A stretch of DNA of 64,000 nucleotides, taken from assembly GCF_025060755.1 (NCBI RefSeq), contig NZ_JANYUY010000017.1, positions 58,368 to 122,367 on the forward strand, given 5' to 3'. Under the pieces are notes generated by a model, which was not told the origin of the DNA, made no database searches, and was given only the letters and a program-made list of their open reading frames with translations. Below, piece by piece: positions 54,782 to 63,875 of this stretch. This stretch comes from Paenibacillus doosanensis. GTDB taxonomy: Bacteria; Bacillota; Bacilli; Paenibacillales; NBRC-103111. Both the position numbers and the translations under genes were made by a program. How positions within the stretch are numbered: position 1 is the stretch's first letter; every line of letters begins with the position of its first letter.

Positions 54782-54838
54782 GATCAGCTCCTTTATGATT
54801 CGTTATACTGCAGCTTTTGCTGACCTCATTATACGACA

Positions 54839-54869
54839 ACGAACACCGTTCGTAAAGAACGGTGTTCGT
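54839..54869. promoter_or_regulatory. Nested palindromic operators before the monooxygenase-tetR operon
   Basis: A 13-base perfect inverted repeat, ACGAACACCGTTC and GAACGGTGTTCGT, with a GTAAA spacer. Each arm is itself a pseudo-palindrome (GAAC-ACC-GTTC and GAAC-GGT-GTTC), so two adjacent TetR dimers could bind. It lies 58 bases before the start codon. Confidence 0.7.
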
Positions 54870-55013
54870 CATTTTTTCTTCCAGCGGCGCGATGAACAAA
54901 CACCGGCTGCTTGTTCATCGCATGTTCGCGCATTCAATCGCTGAAGCTGCTGTTTTTCGTTTCTTTATCTATCTTTTACAGCTTACGAATGGATCATTCC
55001 CCGGCTTCCCATA

Positions 55014-56540
55014 CTATGAACAATGATATTTTTCGCGCATCGATTGCATGGAGATTTTGACGGTATGGTTTAACGGCAGCCGGTCTTCCTTGTCCATCGT
55101 CCATTGCAGCAGCTTGCGCTCCATATCCGTGCGGACCCCGGCGCAGGCGGGATCGTCGAACCGGTTGTCCAGCTCATGCGGGTCCTGCTTCAAATCGTAG
55201 AGCTCGCCCTCCCCGTTGGCATAAACGCACAGCTTCCAATCGTTCGTGCGAATGGCCTTGCCTTTGCCGATCCACGCGTCCGCATACGCGCACCAGACAA
55301 AATACCGTTCGTCCAGCGGATGCTCCGGACGCAGCGTAATATCCGACACTTTCACCGGCGTTCCGTGCTCCCCGCTCTCTATGACGACAAACTCCCGCGG
55401 AATGTACGACGGATCGCCTTGCAGAAACGGCGCGACGCTTCTTCCTTGGCAGCCCGGTGGGACCGGCGCGCCGGCCAGCTCAAGCAGCGTCGGCATGATG
55501 TCGATCAGCTCGACGGGATGCGCCGTCCGCTTCGGGCCCGAATAGCCGGGCACGGACATAATTAGCGGCACATGATTAAAGGAATCGTAAAAAAAGTTAT
55601 GCTTCTGGATAACGCCATGCGCTCCCATCGAGTCTCCGTGGTCGGAGGTGAACATAATTACGGTATTGTCCGTCAGCCCCAGCTCATCCATTTTGGCGAA
55701 TATTTTCGCCAATATATCGTCGATAAAGCGAATCATGCCGTAGTGAATCGCGCGAATGCGCCGGATCAGCGCTTCGTCCGCCGTATCCATAGCATCCATC
55801 AAGTGAGCGACCTTCACCCGCTCCGGTTTGCCCTCCAGCGTATCGACGGGAGGCATCGGCACGTCCGCCGGATCGATCATGCTCGCATACGGCTCCGGCG
55901 TTTGATAAGGCGTGTGCGGGTCCGGAAACGACAGCCACGTGAAGAACGGCTTCGATTCGTCGCGCACGTTCTCCAAATAATCGAGCATCGTTTCTCCGAG
56001 CAGAAACGTGCCGCATTTCTCCGCCGGAGCCGGATTGATGCCATGGCCGAGCGGACTGCTCCAGCAATGCTTCACAGCCCATTCATGCGCCGCTCTGGCG
56101 CCGGGGTCGTCGCGGTAGCCGTCCACCATATGGCCGTGATCCGCAAGCCGGACATAATCGAATACCTCGCGCAGCGTGCTCGGCTGCTCCGGAACGCCTC
56201 CCGGATAATACGACTCGGCTTGATTCATGAAAGCATGATTTTTGCCGATAATCGCCGTCTGATAACCGCATCGCTTCAGCACCTGCGGCAGCGTCGTTTC
56301 GGCGGGATTGATCAGCATATGGTTAGCGTGAAGGTTTAAGGTCGAGCAATAGCGGCCGGTAAACATGGAGGAGCGCGACGGCGAGCAAGCCGGATAGTTG
56401 CAGAACGCCTGCTCGAATACAACGCCCCGCTGCGCCAGCGCCTCCAGCGCCGGAGTGGCGAGCGCCGGATTGCCGTACAAGCTCAGCGTCTCGGCCGTCT
56501 GCTGATCGGTTTGAATCAATAATAGATTAGGTTTATTCAT
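55014..56540 (-). CDS. Intracellular type I sulfatase
   Basis: Sulfatase of 508 residues without a signal peptide. The active-site Cys (near residue 52) lies in CSPSR within PACSPSRSSMFTGR, the site converted to formylglycine. Metal ligands are in NLLLIQTDQQTAET and MFTSDHGDSMGAHG. It removes sulfate esters from carbohydrates. It is the last gene of the 55014-63511 operon, after the importer, which suggests that sulfated oligosaccharides are imported and then desulfated in the cytoplasm. The maturation enzyme needed for Cys-type sulfatases is not in the window. Confidence 0.93.
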   Translation of the reverse strand: MNKPNLLLIQTDQQTAETLSLYGNPALATPALEALAQRGVVFEQAFCNYPACSPSRSSMFTGRYCSTLNLHANHMLINPAETTLPQVLKRCGYQTAIIGKNHAFMNQAESYYPGGVPEQPSTLREVFDYVRLADHGHMVDGYRDDPGARAAHEWAVKHCWSSPLGHGINPAPAEKCGTFLLGETMLDYLENVRDESKPFFTWLSFPDPHTPYQTPEPYASMIDPADVPMPPVDTLEGKPERVKVAHLMDAMDTADEALIRRIRAIHYGMIRFIDDILAKIFAKMDELGLTDNTVIMFTSDHGDSMGAHGVIQKHNFFYDSFNHVPLIMSVPGYSGPKRTAHPVELIDIMPTLLELAGAPVPPGCQGRSVAPFLQGDPSYIPREFVVIESGEHGTPVKVSDITLRPEHPLDERYFVWCAYADAWIGKGKAIRTNDWKLCVYANGEGELYDLKQDPHELDNRFDDPACAGVRTDMERKLLQWTMDKEDRLPLNHTVKISMQSMREKYHCS

Positions 56541-56591
56541 CCCCGTATTCCCTTCCCTTTATGAATTTGAGAGGCGGTCTCTTCCTGATAG

Positions 56592-57494
56592 CTAGCCTTT
56601 GATCGAGCCGATCATAACCCCTTGCACGAAATATTTTTGCACGAAAGGATACAGGAGCAGAACCGGAAGGCTGGAAATAATAATAACCGAATACTTGATG
56701 CTTTCAGCCATCATAACCCGCTCGGTCATCCCCGCTCCGTCCAGTCCCATATTTTCCGACTGATTGAGAATGAGAATTTCGCGCAAAATCAGCTGAAGCG
56801 GGAACAGCTCCCGGTCTTTTAAGTAGATCATCGCATTGAAATAGGCGTTCCAGTGGCCTACGCCGTAAAACAGCACCATCACCGCGATAATCGGCATGGA
56901 CAGCGGGAGCACGATCGTAAAGAGCAGCCGGAAATTGGACGCCCCGTCCATCCAGGCCGATTCCTGCAGCTCGAACGGCACTCCGTTCTGAAAAAATGTC
57001 CGCATAACGATAAGGTTATAGGTCGAAATCGCGCCGGGGACAATCAGCGCCCAGATCGTATTGATCATACCGAGCGACTTGATCAAGAGGTAAGTCGGAA
57101 TCAGCCCCCCGCTGAAAAACATCGTGATCGTGATCAGGAACATCAGCGTCTTGCGTCCCGGCAAATCTCTCTGCGAAAGCGGATACGCCGCCAAAATCGT
57201 CAGCACGATGTTAATGAACGTCCCGGCGAGCGTATAAATTAACGTATTGCGGTAACCGCTCCAGATCGATTCGTTCTCGAATACGTGCAGATAGGCGTCA
57301 AAGGTGAGCCCCTGCGGAAGCAGCCAAATCTTTCCTTCGATCACGCGAACCGGATCGCTGAAGGATGCGCTGACGACAAATAAGAGCGGATACAGCACAA
57401 TCAATAGCACAATGACGGCCAAGAGGCAGACGATCGTATCGAAGAGCTTGTCGTCCCGGGAGCGGACCGCTTTGGAATCATGAAGCGTCATCAT
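56592..57494 (-). CDS. Sugar ABC importer permease, LplC type
   Basis: Membrane protein of about 300 residues. First helix LLAVIVLLIVLYPLLFVVSA; EAA loop QESAWMDGASNFRLLFTIVL; C-terminus VQKYFVQGVMIGSIKG. ATG at 57494 (second ATG at 57491) follows GGTGG. The partner permease stop lies 12 bases upstream. Part of the sulfatase operon. Confidence 0.94.
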   Translation of the reverse strand: MMTLHDSKAVRSRDDKLFDTIVCLLAVIVLLIVLYPLLFVVSASFSDPVRVIEGKIWLLPQGLTFDAYLHVFENESIWSGYRNTLIYTLAGTFINIVLTILAAYPLSQRDLPGRKTLMFLITITMFFSGGLIPTYLLIKSLGMINTIWALIVPGAISTYNLIVMRTFFQNGVPFELQESAWMDGASNFRLLFTIVLPLSMPIIAVMVLFYGVGHWNAYFNAMIYLKDRELFPLQLILREILILNQSENMGLDGAGMTERVMMAESIKYSVIIISSLPVLLLYPFVQKYFVQGVMIGSIKG

Positions 57495-57505
57495 CGTATC
57501 ACCAC

Positions 57506-58453
57506 CTACCACAAGCTGGTTTCTGTTTTTTTGCGCGCCCACGTGTTGACGGCAAGCAGCAGCGCGAAATCGATCACGGAATTGAACAGTCCCGCCGCCG
57601 CCGTGTAGCTGAACTGGCCTTGCTGAATCCCGTTTTTATACACGAACGTTGCCAAAATTTCGCCTTTGCTCGCATTCACGGGATTTTGCATCAGCAGCGC
57701 TTTCTCAAAGCCGACATCCATCAAATGTCCGATTTGCAAAATAAACATAATAATAATCGTCGGCAATAGCCCCGGCAGCGAAATGTTCATAAGCCGCTGC
57801 AGCCGCGTAGCCCCGTCCATTTTGGCCGCTTCGTACAAGGTCGGATCGATGCCGCTTAGCGCCGCCAAGTAAATGATCGAGCCCCATCCCATATGCTGCC
57901 ACACATCGGAGGAGACGAATACCGTTTGGAACCATTCCGCTTTGCGCATGAACGGCACCGGATCGGCGCCGAACAGAGCGAGCAGCTGATTCACCTTGCC
58001 GGTGTCGGCATCCAGAAACACGTTCAGCATGCCGACGATTACGACCAAGGATAAGAAGTGAGGAATATACGTCGCGTTCTGAACCCACTTCTTCAGCCGC
58101 AGAAAGCGGATTTCATAAATCAGCAAAGCAAGCAGAATGGGTAACGGGAAGCCTACCAATAGCGAGTAGACGCTCAGCGAAAGGGTGTTCCACAGCAGCT
58201 CCCAGAAATACGACGATTCGAAAAACCGTTCGAAATGCTTGAGTCCCGCCCAGGGGCTGGCCATCATCCCGCGGCTTGCGGAAAAATCCTTAAAGGCGAT
58301 CTGAATGCCGTACATTGGAACGTATTTAAACACAATGTACCAGATGACGGGGATGGACAGCATAATGTAAAATTCGTACTTGGCGTGCACTCGTTTCCAT
58401 AGACGGCGGCGAGCCGTGCCCGCCGCCGTCGACATGATGACCTGCGATTTCAT
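57506..58453 (-). CDS. Sugar ABC importer permease, LplB type
   Basis: Membrane protein of about 315 residues. Basic start RRRLWKRVHAKYEFYIML, then VPMYGIQIAFKDFSASRG. EAA loop YEAAKMDGATRLQRLMNISL; C-terminus VNTWARKKTETSLW. The start at 58453 is taken over a TTG two codons earlier. It follows the binding-protein gene by 14 bases and precedes the second permease. Confidence 0.94.
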   Translation of the reverse strand: MKSQVIMSTAAGTARRRLWKRVHAKYEFYIMLSIPVIWYIVFKYVPMYGIQIAFKDFSASRGMMASPWAGLKHFERFFESSYFWELLWNTLSLSVYSLLVGFPLPILLALLIYEIRFLRLKKWVQNATYIPHFLSLVVIVGMLNVFLDADTGKVNQLLALFGADPVPFMRKAEWFQTVFVSSDVWQHMGWGSIIYLAALSGIDPTLYEAAKMDGATRLQRLMNISLPGLLPTIIIMFILQIGHLMDVGFEKALLMQNPVNASKGEILATFVYKNGIQQGQFSYTAAAGLFNSVIDFALLLAVNTWARKKTETSLW

Positions 58454-58467
58454 GAACAATCACGCTC

Positions 58468-60066
58468 CTAAGACTTATTCATGGCATCGAAGGCTTTTTG
58501 GTATGCCTGTTCCAGCTGATCGATTTTCATTTTTTTCAGCGTCGCCGTATATTCGTCCCATTTGTCAAAGCTCATTTCGCCTAAAATAAATTTGATGGCC
58601 GACTCCTGGACGAATTTATCGAGATCGGCTTTGATCGGCACAATCGTGTCGGTCGCCTCTTGATCGAAGATCGGAGCGCCGTACATCATTTTGGACGTGA
58701 ACGGCTCGGAAACGGCGGATACTTCCTTCGTTCTCTCGCTTAACACGATATCGTCGACAATGATCGTAGGGAAACCGCCGCCCGGAACCAGATTGACCTG
58801 CCCCAAAGCGGCCATCATGCCGCGGGGATCGTTCTTGATGCTGTCGGCGAGCACGGGCTTGCCGCTTTGCATCGAATAAGTCTGCCCTTCCACCCCGTAG
58901 TTGAAAAAGCGGCTTCCCTCTTCGCTATAGAAGTAATCGACCCAGCGGATCGCCGCTTCCGGATTTTTGTTGACATTGGTAATAGCGAAGGTGCCGATCG
59001 GCGATGCCAGCGGGCTGCCCGTGCTGAGCATTTGGTCGCCGTGCGGCCCTTTGACGGGAGCCATGCCGGCAAATTGATTTTCGACCTTGGTGAACGGGTC
59101 GGATGCGTAAATAAAGAACATGCCGTACAACGCTTGCGACAAGTTGCTGCGCCATTTCGGCAGGTCCTGCGAATAAAAGTCCGCATACAGCAGCTTTTCG
59201 GCATACAGCTTATTCAGAAACATCAGAAGCTCCTTGTATCTGTCGTCGCCGACCCACAGCTTGACTTTGCCGCCGTCGATATTGGCGTTCGTTCCGAGCT
59301 GATGATCCAAGCCGAACGAGCCTGCGAAGGTGGTGAATACCATCCCCGGATCGCGAAGTCCGAGCGGAATCTCGTCCTTCTTGCCGTTGCCGTTAGGGTC
59401 CTGGTCGCGGAAGGCGCGCAGCACCGTGAGCAGCTCGTCGATATTCGTAGGCTCTTTCAAATTCAGCTTCGTCAGCCAGTCTTGATTGATCCAGATTTTA
59501 TCTCCCCGGCCTGCCGCCTGAAGGCGCAGCACCGGCAGCGAGTAAATATGCCCGTCGGTCGCCGTAACCGATTTTTTGGCTTCGGGGTATTGGTCGAACA
59601 GCTTTTTCAAGTTGGGCGCGTATTTATCGATCAGCCCTTCCAAGGGGATCAGCATTTGCTCCTGCATCCCGTATTTGGAAATGTCGGTATTGCTTAGATC
59701 CGCCCTCAGGAAGACGTCGGGCAATTCATTGGACGCGAACAACAGGTTTCGTTTCTCTGCGCAGCCTTGCGTCGGCGTCTCTTCATACACCATTTTGATG
59801 CCGCTTTTCTTCTCGTACTCCTTCAGCACCAATACATCTTTCCATGCCGCTTGGTTCGGGTCCTTGCAGCCGAACACCCGCATCGACACCTCGGAGTTGA
59901 CGATCGGGAATCCGCTCGCGTTCAATACGGAACCGGCATCGCCTCCGGCGGCGGACGGCTGCTTCGCAGCGCCTTGATCCCCCGACGAGCATCCGGCCAG
60001 CAGTGAGGAAAATGCCACGACGGCCATAAACGAAGTTGACAGCGTTTTCATTCGATTCATATCCAT
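58468..60066 (-). CDS. Sugar-binding lipoprotein (LplA type) of the sulfatase operon
   Basis: Lipoprotein of 532 residues. Signal MKTLSTSFMAVVAFSSLL with lipobox LAGC. LplA-type features: FLRADLSNTDISKYGMQ, DQDPNGNGKKDEIPLG, and FDKWDEYTATLKKMKIDQL near the C-terminus. Start at 60066 has AAGGGG five bases upstream; an in-frame ATG follows at 60060. It delivers substrate, probably a sulfated oligosaccharide, to the two permeases encoded next. Confidence 0.93.
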   Translation of the reverse strand: MDMNRMKTLSTSFMAVVAFSSLLAGCSSGDQGAAKQPSAAGGDAGSVLNASGFPIVNSEVSMRVFGCKDPNQAAWKDVLVLKEYEKKSGIKMVYEETPTQGCAEKRNLLFASNELPDVFLRADLSNTDISKYGMQEQMLIPLEGLIDKYAPNLKKLFDQYPEAKKSVTATDGHIYSLPVLRLQAAGRGDKIWINQDWLTKLNLKEPTNIDELLTVLRAFRDQDPNGNGKKDEIPLGLRDPGMVFTTFAGSFGLDHQLGTNANIDGGKVKLWVGDDRYKELLMFLNKLYAEKLLYADFYSQDLPKWRSNLSQALYGMFFIYASDPFTKVENQFAGMAPVKGPHGDQMLSTGSPLASPIGTFAITNVNKNPEAAIRWVDYFYSEEGSRFFNYGVEGQTYSMQSGKPVLADSIKNDPRGMMAALGQVNLVPGGGFPTIIVDDIVLSERTKEVSAVSEPFTSKMMYGAPIFDQEATDTIVPIKADLDKFVQESAIKFILGEMSFDKWDEYTATLKKMKIDQLEQAYQKAFDAMNKS

Positions 60067-60171
60067 TTCAGCCCCTTTTTCTTTTTGTTTTCCGAACTGA
60101 AATTATTATAAAATGCGCAACGCCGCGGCATCGTATCATATTTTTATAATAAACATCAAATTATTGCAATA

Positions 60172-61776
60172 CTACTTCCCGTACTTGCCCGCATAGACGT
60201 GAGGCGTCTCTCCGATATGCTCCTTGAACACTTTAATAAAATAGCTGTAGCTGTTAAAGCCGACCAAATGATAAATTTCCTTCACGGAGCAGGCTCTCGT
60301 GCGAATGAGCTGGGCGCTTCTGTCGATCCGGTACGCCGTCAAATACTCGGTGAAGGTCATTCCATGCTCTTCCTTAAACAGCCTGCTGAGGTAAGACGGC
60401 GTTATACCCAACTGCTCCGCCGTTTCCTCCAGCGTAATCCCTTGTCTATAGTTTTGCTGGATTCTCCGAATGGCCTGGGCGACATACCGGGAATATCGGG
60501 CTGAGGTTTGGACTGCGCTCAGAGCTTCGGCCAGCTTGGCGAACAAGGCTTGGTACGTACTCTCCAGCTCCGCCCCATCCTTGGGGTCCGCAGGACCGCC
60601 GCTCAGCTCCCGGACGATCCACTCCGATTCGATTCCGGCTTTTTGCGCAATCTTGACCGCCAGATGCATCAGCTCCGCCCCGGCGCGCGCAATCCCGCGG
60701 GGATACGCCGCCCTGTCCGCGTCGCAAGCTTGGGCGACATCCCGCACGATTCGCGACAGCTCCTCGGCGTCGCAAGCTTCCGCGGCCGCGAGCAGCTCTT
60801 TCTCCTGGCTTATCGTCACATACGAGACGACAGCCCGTTCCGCTCGCTCCGCCTTCGGCGTATGCCCCTGCAGCTCGTCCAGCTTGCCCTGGAGCCGGAC
60901 ATATTGCGCCGAGATGGCCGCAAGGGTGCGGAATATCCCCGTCTGCACAAACAGCACGGAGCAATTAAAATACAGCTCAAGCGATTTTTTCAAGCGTGCT
61001 TTCTTGCCTTCGACCTGCTGCTGGATTTCATTCTCGCTGCGCCCATGCTCCATAGATAACAGGACGCCGAACGTGCCTCTCTCCAAATAAACCGCGCAGC
61101 CCGCGTCGGCTATAATCTGCAGCGTCATATCGGTAACCGAACGGATGAATAGGGTCAGCTCCTGCTCGTTCATTCGCATATGCAGCTCCTCGAAATTCAT
61201 CAGCTTCATGAGCAGCAGCACATGCCGCTGGCTGTCCCTTCCGTAAGGCAGGTCCCGGAAATGCTCGACATACTTGCTCTCGTCGGCCGCGCCGGCGCCG
61301 ATTAACAACTCCTTCAAATAGCTTTGATTGACGGCGGGCACCGCCGCTTCCCATTTGAGCCGCTCCCGCTCGCGGTCGGTTTGCTGCTTAAGCTCGACCC
61401 GCACCTTCTCTTTCACCTTGCTTAAAACCTGGACGAGCGTCTCCGGAGACAGCCGGTGCTTGAGCAAATAATCGACGGCGCCGAAATGCAGCGACCCCCG
61501 AACGTATTCATACGAATCATAGCTGCTGAGGGCAATCATCCGCAGCTCCGGGCAGCGTTCGGATAATTGCCGGATCAGCTCCACGCCGTCCATTCCCGGC
61601 ATATTCATATCGACGATAGCCAGATGCGGGGCCGTGTCCCGGACAAGCTCCAGCGCTTCGGCGCCGTCTCCCGCTTCGCCGCATAGCGTAAAGCCGAACT
61701 GCTCCCAATCGATAAGCGACCTTAAATGATTTCGAACGAGCAGCTCGTCGTCAACCGCTATAACTTTCAACAACAT
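60172..61776 (-). CDS. YesN-type response regulator with AraC output
   Basis: Full-length regulator of 534 residues. The receiver has VIAVDDELLVRNHLRSLI, acceptor Asp in LAIVDMNMPGMDGVEL and Lys in LLKHRLSPETL; the usual Pro after this Lys is His here. A long linker follows. The AraC domain (about 430-530) has IQQNYRQGITLEETAEQLG, TPSYLSRLFKEEHGMTFTEY and NSYSYFIKVFKEHIGETP. It overlaps the kinase gene by 26 bases. It probably activates the importer-sulfatase genes downstream. Confidence 0.94.
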   Translation of the reverse strand: MLLKVIAVDDELLVRNHLRSLIDWEQFGFTLCGEAGDGAEALELVRDTAPHLAIVDMNMPGMDGVELIRQLSERCPELRMIALSSYDSYEYVRGSLHFGAVDYLLKHRLSPETLVQVLSKVKEKVRVELKQQTDRERERLKWEAAVPAVNQSYLKELLIGAGAADESKYVEHFRDLPYGRDSQRHVLLLMKLMNFEELHMRMNEQELTLFIRSVTDMTLQIIADAGCAVYLERGTFGVLLSMEHGRSENEIQQQVEGKKARLKKSLELYFNCSVLFVQTGIFRTLAAISAQYVRLQGKLDELQGHTPKAERAERAVVSYVTISQEKELLAAAEACDAEELSRIVRDVAQACDADRAAYPRGIARAGAELMHLAVKIAQKAGIESEWIVRELSGGPADPKDGAELESTYQALFAKLAEALSAVQTSARYSRYVAQAIRRIQQNYRQGITLEETAEQLGITPSYLSRLFKEEHGMTFTEYLTAYRIDRSAQLIRTRACSVKEIYHLVGFNSYSYFIKVFKEHIGETPHVYAGKYGK

Positions 61777-63511
61777 CGCTACGCACCTTCCTTACTTGGG
61801 GAATCGTAATTTCCACGGTCGTAAAAGCTCCCGCCTGACTGTACACGGTAAGTCCGTAAGGCTCTCCGAAGGCCAGCTGCAGCCGTTCCCGTATGTTGCT
61901 TAATCCTATGCCTCCGGCCGAATCGGATTCCGCCCGCGCGGCGTTGGTGCTTATCGCCTGAAGCAGCTCCGGCTGCATGCCGATCCCGTCGTCCGTAACG
62001 CTCAGCTTCAGCAGCTTCGATGCGTCGCAATAAATCCGGATCGATACGGTGCCTTCCCGGTCCAGAGCGCCAAGGCCGTGGTTCATCGCATTTTCGACGA
62101 TAGGCTGCACGATCAGCTTCGGGATGAGGCAATCCAGCGCCTCCTCCTCCGCGTTGATATTGACGGCGATCCGGTCCAAAAACTTGTACCGCTGGATTCG
62201 CACATAATGCTCCACCTGCTTCAGCTCCTCGCGAACGGGGATCATCTCCCGCTTCGGATCGATGGCGAACCGCATCAGCTCAATGAGCGATCCGGAAATT
62301 TCCTCGATATTGGGGGCGTGCTGGATGCGGGCCAAATATTTGATCGTGTTCAGCGTATTGTACAGGAAATGAGGCTTGATCTGCGCCTGCAGCGCCCTGT
62401 ATTCCGCTTCGCGCCGCTGCCGCTCTTGCGTCTTGACCGTATGCAGCAGCTCCTGCAAATGATCCATCATCGAGACGAACATTTCGCTGAGCTGCCCGAT
62501 TTCGTCCTCGTTCCTGATTCGCGGCCGCGCATTCATATGCCCTTCGCGGACGAGCTTCATGGCGCTGTGCAGCCGCTTAATATTTTTGGCGATTTGCCGG
62601 GAAAGCACATGGGAAATAAGCAGCACGGCGATCAGCACGGCAATGGCCAGGGTAAGCGTTTGAAGCTTAATGCCGTTCACCTCGCTAAGCAGCACGCGAA
62701 GCGGGACCATGACGATCGTCGACCAGCCGGTATATTGCGATCGGGTTTGCACGGCCAGATACGACTGGCCTTCCATATCGATCTTGCTGCTCTTCCATTC
62801 GCCGGGCACGGCTCCGGCCAATAAGGCCAGCGTCTCCTTATCCTGAAGCTGCGTATGAATTCGCTCGGATCTGGAATCGTAGATAATGTTTCCGCTTTCA
62901 TCAATGACCGAGACGACCGTTTCTGACAACGGTTCAATATCGTATACCTGCTTGAACAGATTCGGATCGAAATGGACGATGCACAGTCCGATCATCTCCC
63001 CGCCGGACAGGACGGGACGAACAAGCAGAATCCTTCCGTTCCCCGACGGATCGTACAGCAGATGCCGTTTGTTCTCGCGAATATGGGGGTCCTCCCATAA
63101 CGAGGCTGTGAATTCGGAGTTTCCGATCCGGTTCCCCGTATAGAACACGGTGTCGTCGCGGCCGATGACGGTGATCTGCTGCACGTAATTTTTGAAGGCG
63201 ATCATCGAGCCGAGAAACTCCTCCACTTCTTTCTTCTCCTGAAACCATTCGATCGTCGGAGCTTCTTTGCGGCTGAGCAGGCTTTGGTGAATCACATCGC
63301 GGATAACGATCGCCTTGGCGATGTTATCGACTTCCTCGACCATCGATTGCAGGTTGCCGTTGACCCCCTGAATCCTGTCGGAAATATAGGACGTCGCGTT
63401 GCGTTCAATGACTTTAGCCGAATAGTAATAAGAACTGTACGCAATGGGAATGATGGCGAGAAGCACGACCCATCCGAACGCGGAGAACATTTTTCCTTGC
63501 ATGGTCTTCAC
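61751..63511 (-). CDS. YesM-type sensor histidine kinase of the sulfatase operon
   Basis: Membrane kinase of 586 residues. First helix FGWVVLLAIIPIAYSSYYY, an extracellular sensor of about 230 residues, second helix LTLAIAVLIAVLLISHVLS, HAMP, then acceptor His near residue 381 in IKPHFLYN. ATP-binding motifs: IVENAMNHGL and DDGIGMQPEL. GTG start at 63511 sits seven bases after GGGGG. First gene of the six-gene sulfatase operon. An AraC gene scrap and the second structured repeat lie just upstream. Confidence 0.94.
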   Translation of the reverse strand: MKTMQGKMFSAFGWVVLLAIIPIAYSSYYYSAKVIERNATSYISDRIQGVNGNLQSMVEEVDNIAKAIVIRDVIHQSLLSRKEAPTIEWFQEKKEVEEFLGSMIAFKNYVQQITVIGRDDTVFYTGNRIGNSEFTASLWEDPHIRENKRHLLYDPSGNGRILLVRPVLSGGEMIGLCIVHFDPNLFKQVYDIEPLSETVVSVIDESGNIIYDSRSERIHTQLQDKETLALLAGAVPGEWKSSKIDMEGQSYLAVQTRSQYTGWSTIVMVPLRVLLSEVNGIKLQTLTLAIAVLIAVLLISHVLSRQIAKNIKRLHSAMKLVREGHMNARPRIRNEDEIGQLSEMFVSMMDHLQELLHTVKTQERQRREAEYRALQAQIKPHFLYNTLNTIKYLARIQHAPNIEEISGSLIELMRFAIDPKREMIPVREELKQVEHYVRIQRYKFLDRIAVNINAEEEALDCLIPKLIVQPIVENAMNHGLGALDREGTVSIRIYCDASKLLKLSVTDDGIGMQPELLQAISTNAARAESDSAGGIGLSNIRERLQLAFGEPYGLTVYSQAGAFTTVEITIPQVRKVRSDVVESYSG

Positions 63512-63636
63512 GGAACAACCCCCTGTGAGAATCGGCTGGCAAATTCAAAAAAACAAATCTCTATGCATAATAATATCCGTTAACGCTTTCCTTTTGTCCA
63601 GCGTTTTTACCGTTATTCCCCCTTATCCCATTGTTC

Positions 63637-63709
63637 TTACCGGTATCGGGCAGGGGATTGGCCGGTTTGCTTCTTGAACATTCTGCTGAACACCAAGGGG
63701 CGGCTATCA
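63637..63709 (-). pseudogene. C-terminal scrap of an AraC-family regulator, cut at the repeat
   Basis: The minus strand reads DSRPLVFSRMFKKQTGQSPARYR and then TAA (63639-63637). This is the last helix and tail of an AraC DNA-binding domain. The homology stops at about 63709, exactly where the 165-bp repeat begins, so the rest of the gene was lost or moved when the repeat region arrived. Confidence 0.7.
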
Positions 63710-63874
63710 AGAACAAATCCCTCAAAAGTGACGTGATGCTCTGAAGCTTATTCCGTCCGCATCCAGCTTCAGCTGGATCGGCGTCTAACCAATCCACCGG
63801 GATCGTTCTATGGGTAGACATTCCTTTCGGGGGAGACCCCGGATTTCCACAGGATATGGCTGCGCATCATTTCC
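63710..63874. repeat. 165-bp structured dispersed repeat, copy 2
   Basis: Same-orientation, gap-free match to 30853-31017. The hairpin ATCCAGCT-TC-AGCTGGAT is identical, and the outer helix (63718-63729 with 63823-63834) and the TCTAACCA/TGGGTAGA helix each carry one or two imperfect pairs. It is bordered on the left by an AraC scrap and on the right by the 3' end of a group II intron. Copy 1 seems the better preserved structure. Confidence 0.85.
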
Positions 63875-63875
63875 C

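Noticed and set aside
63561..63821. Open frame of 86 codons through repeat copy 2
   Set aside because: The peptide start is shared with copy 1 but diverges after the repeat edge, and substitutions are mostly non-silent. The repeat is better explained as a structured element, though a protein fragment cannot be fully excluded.
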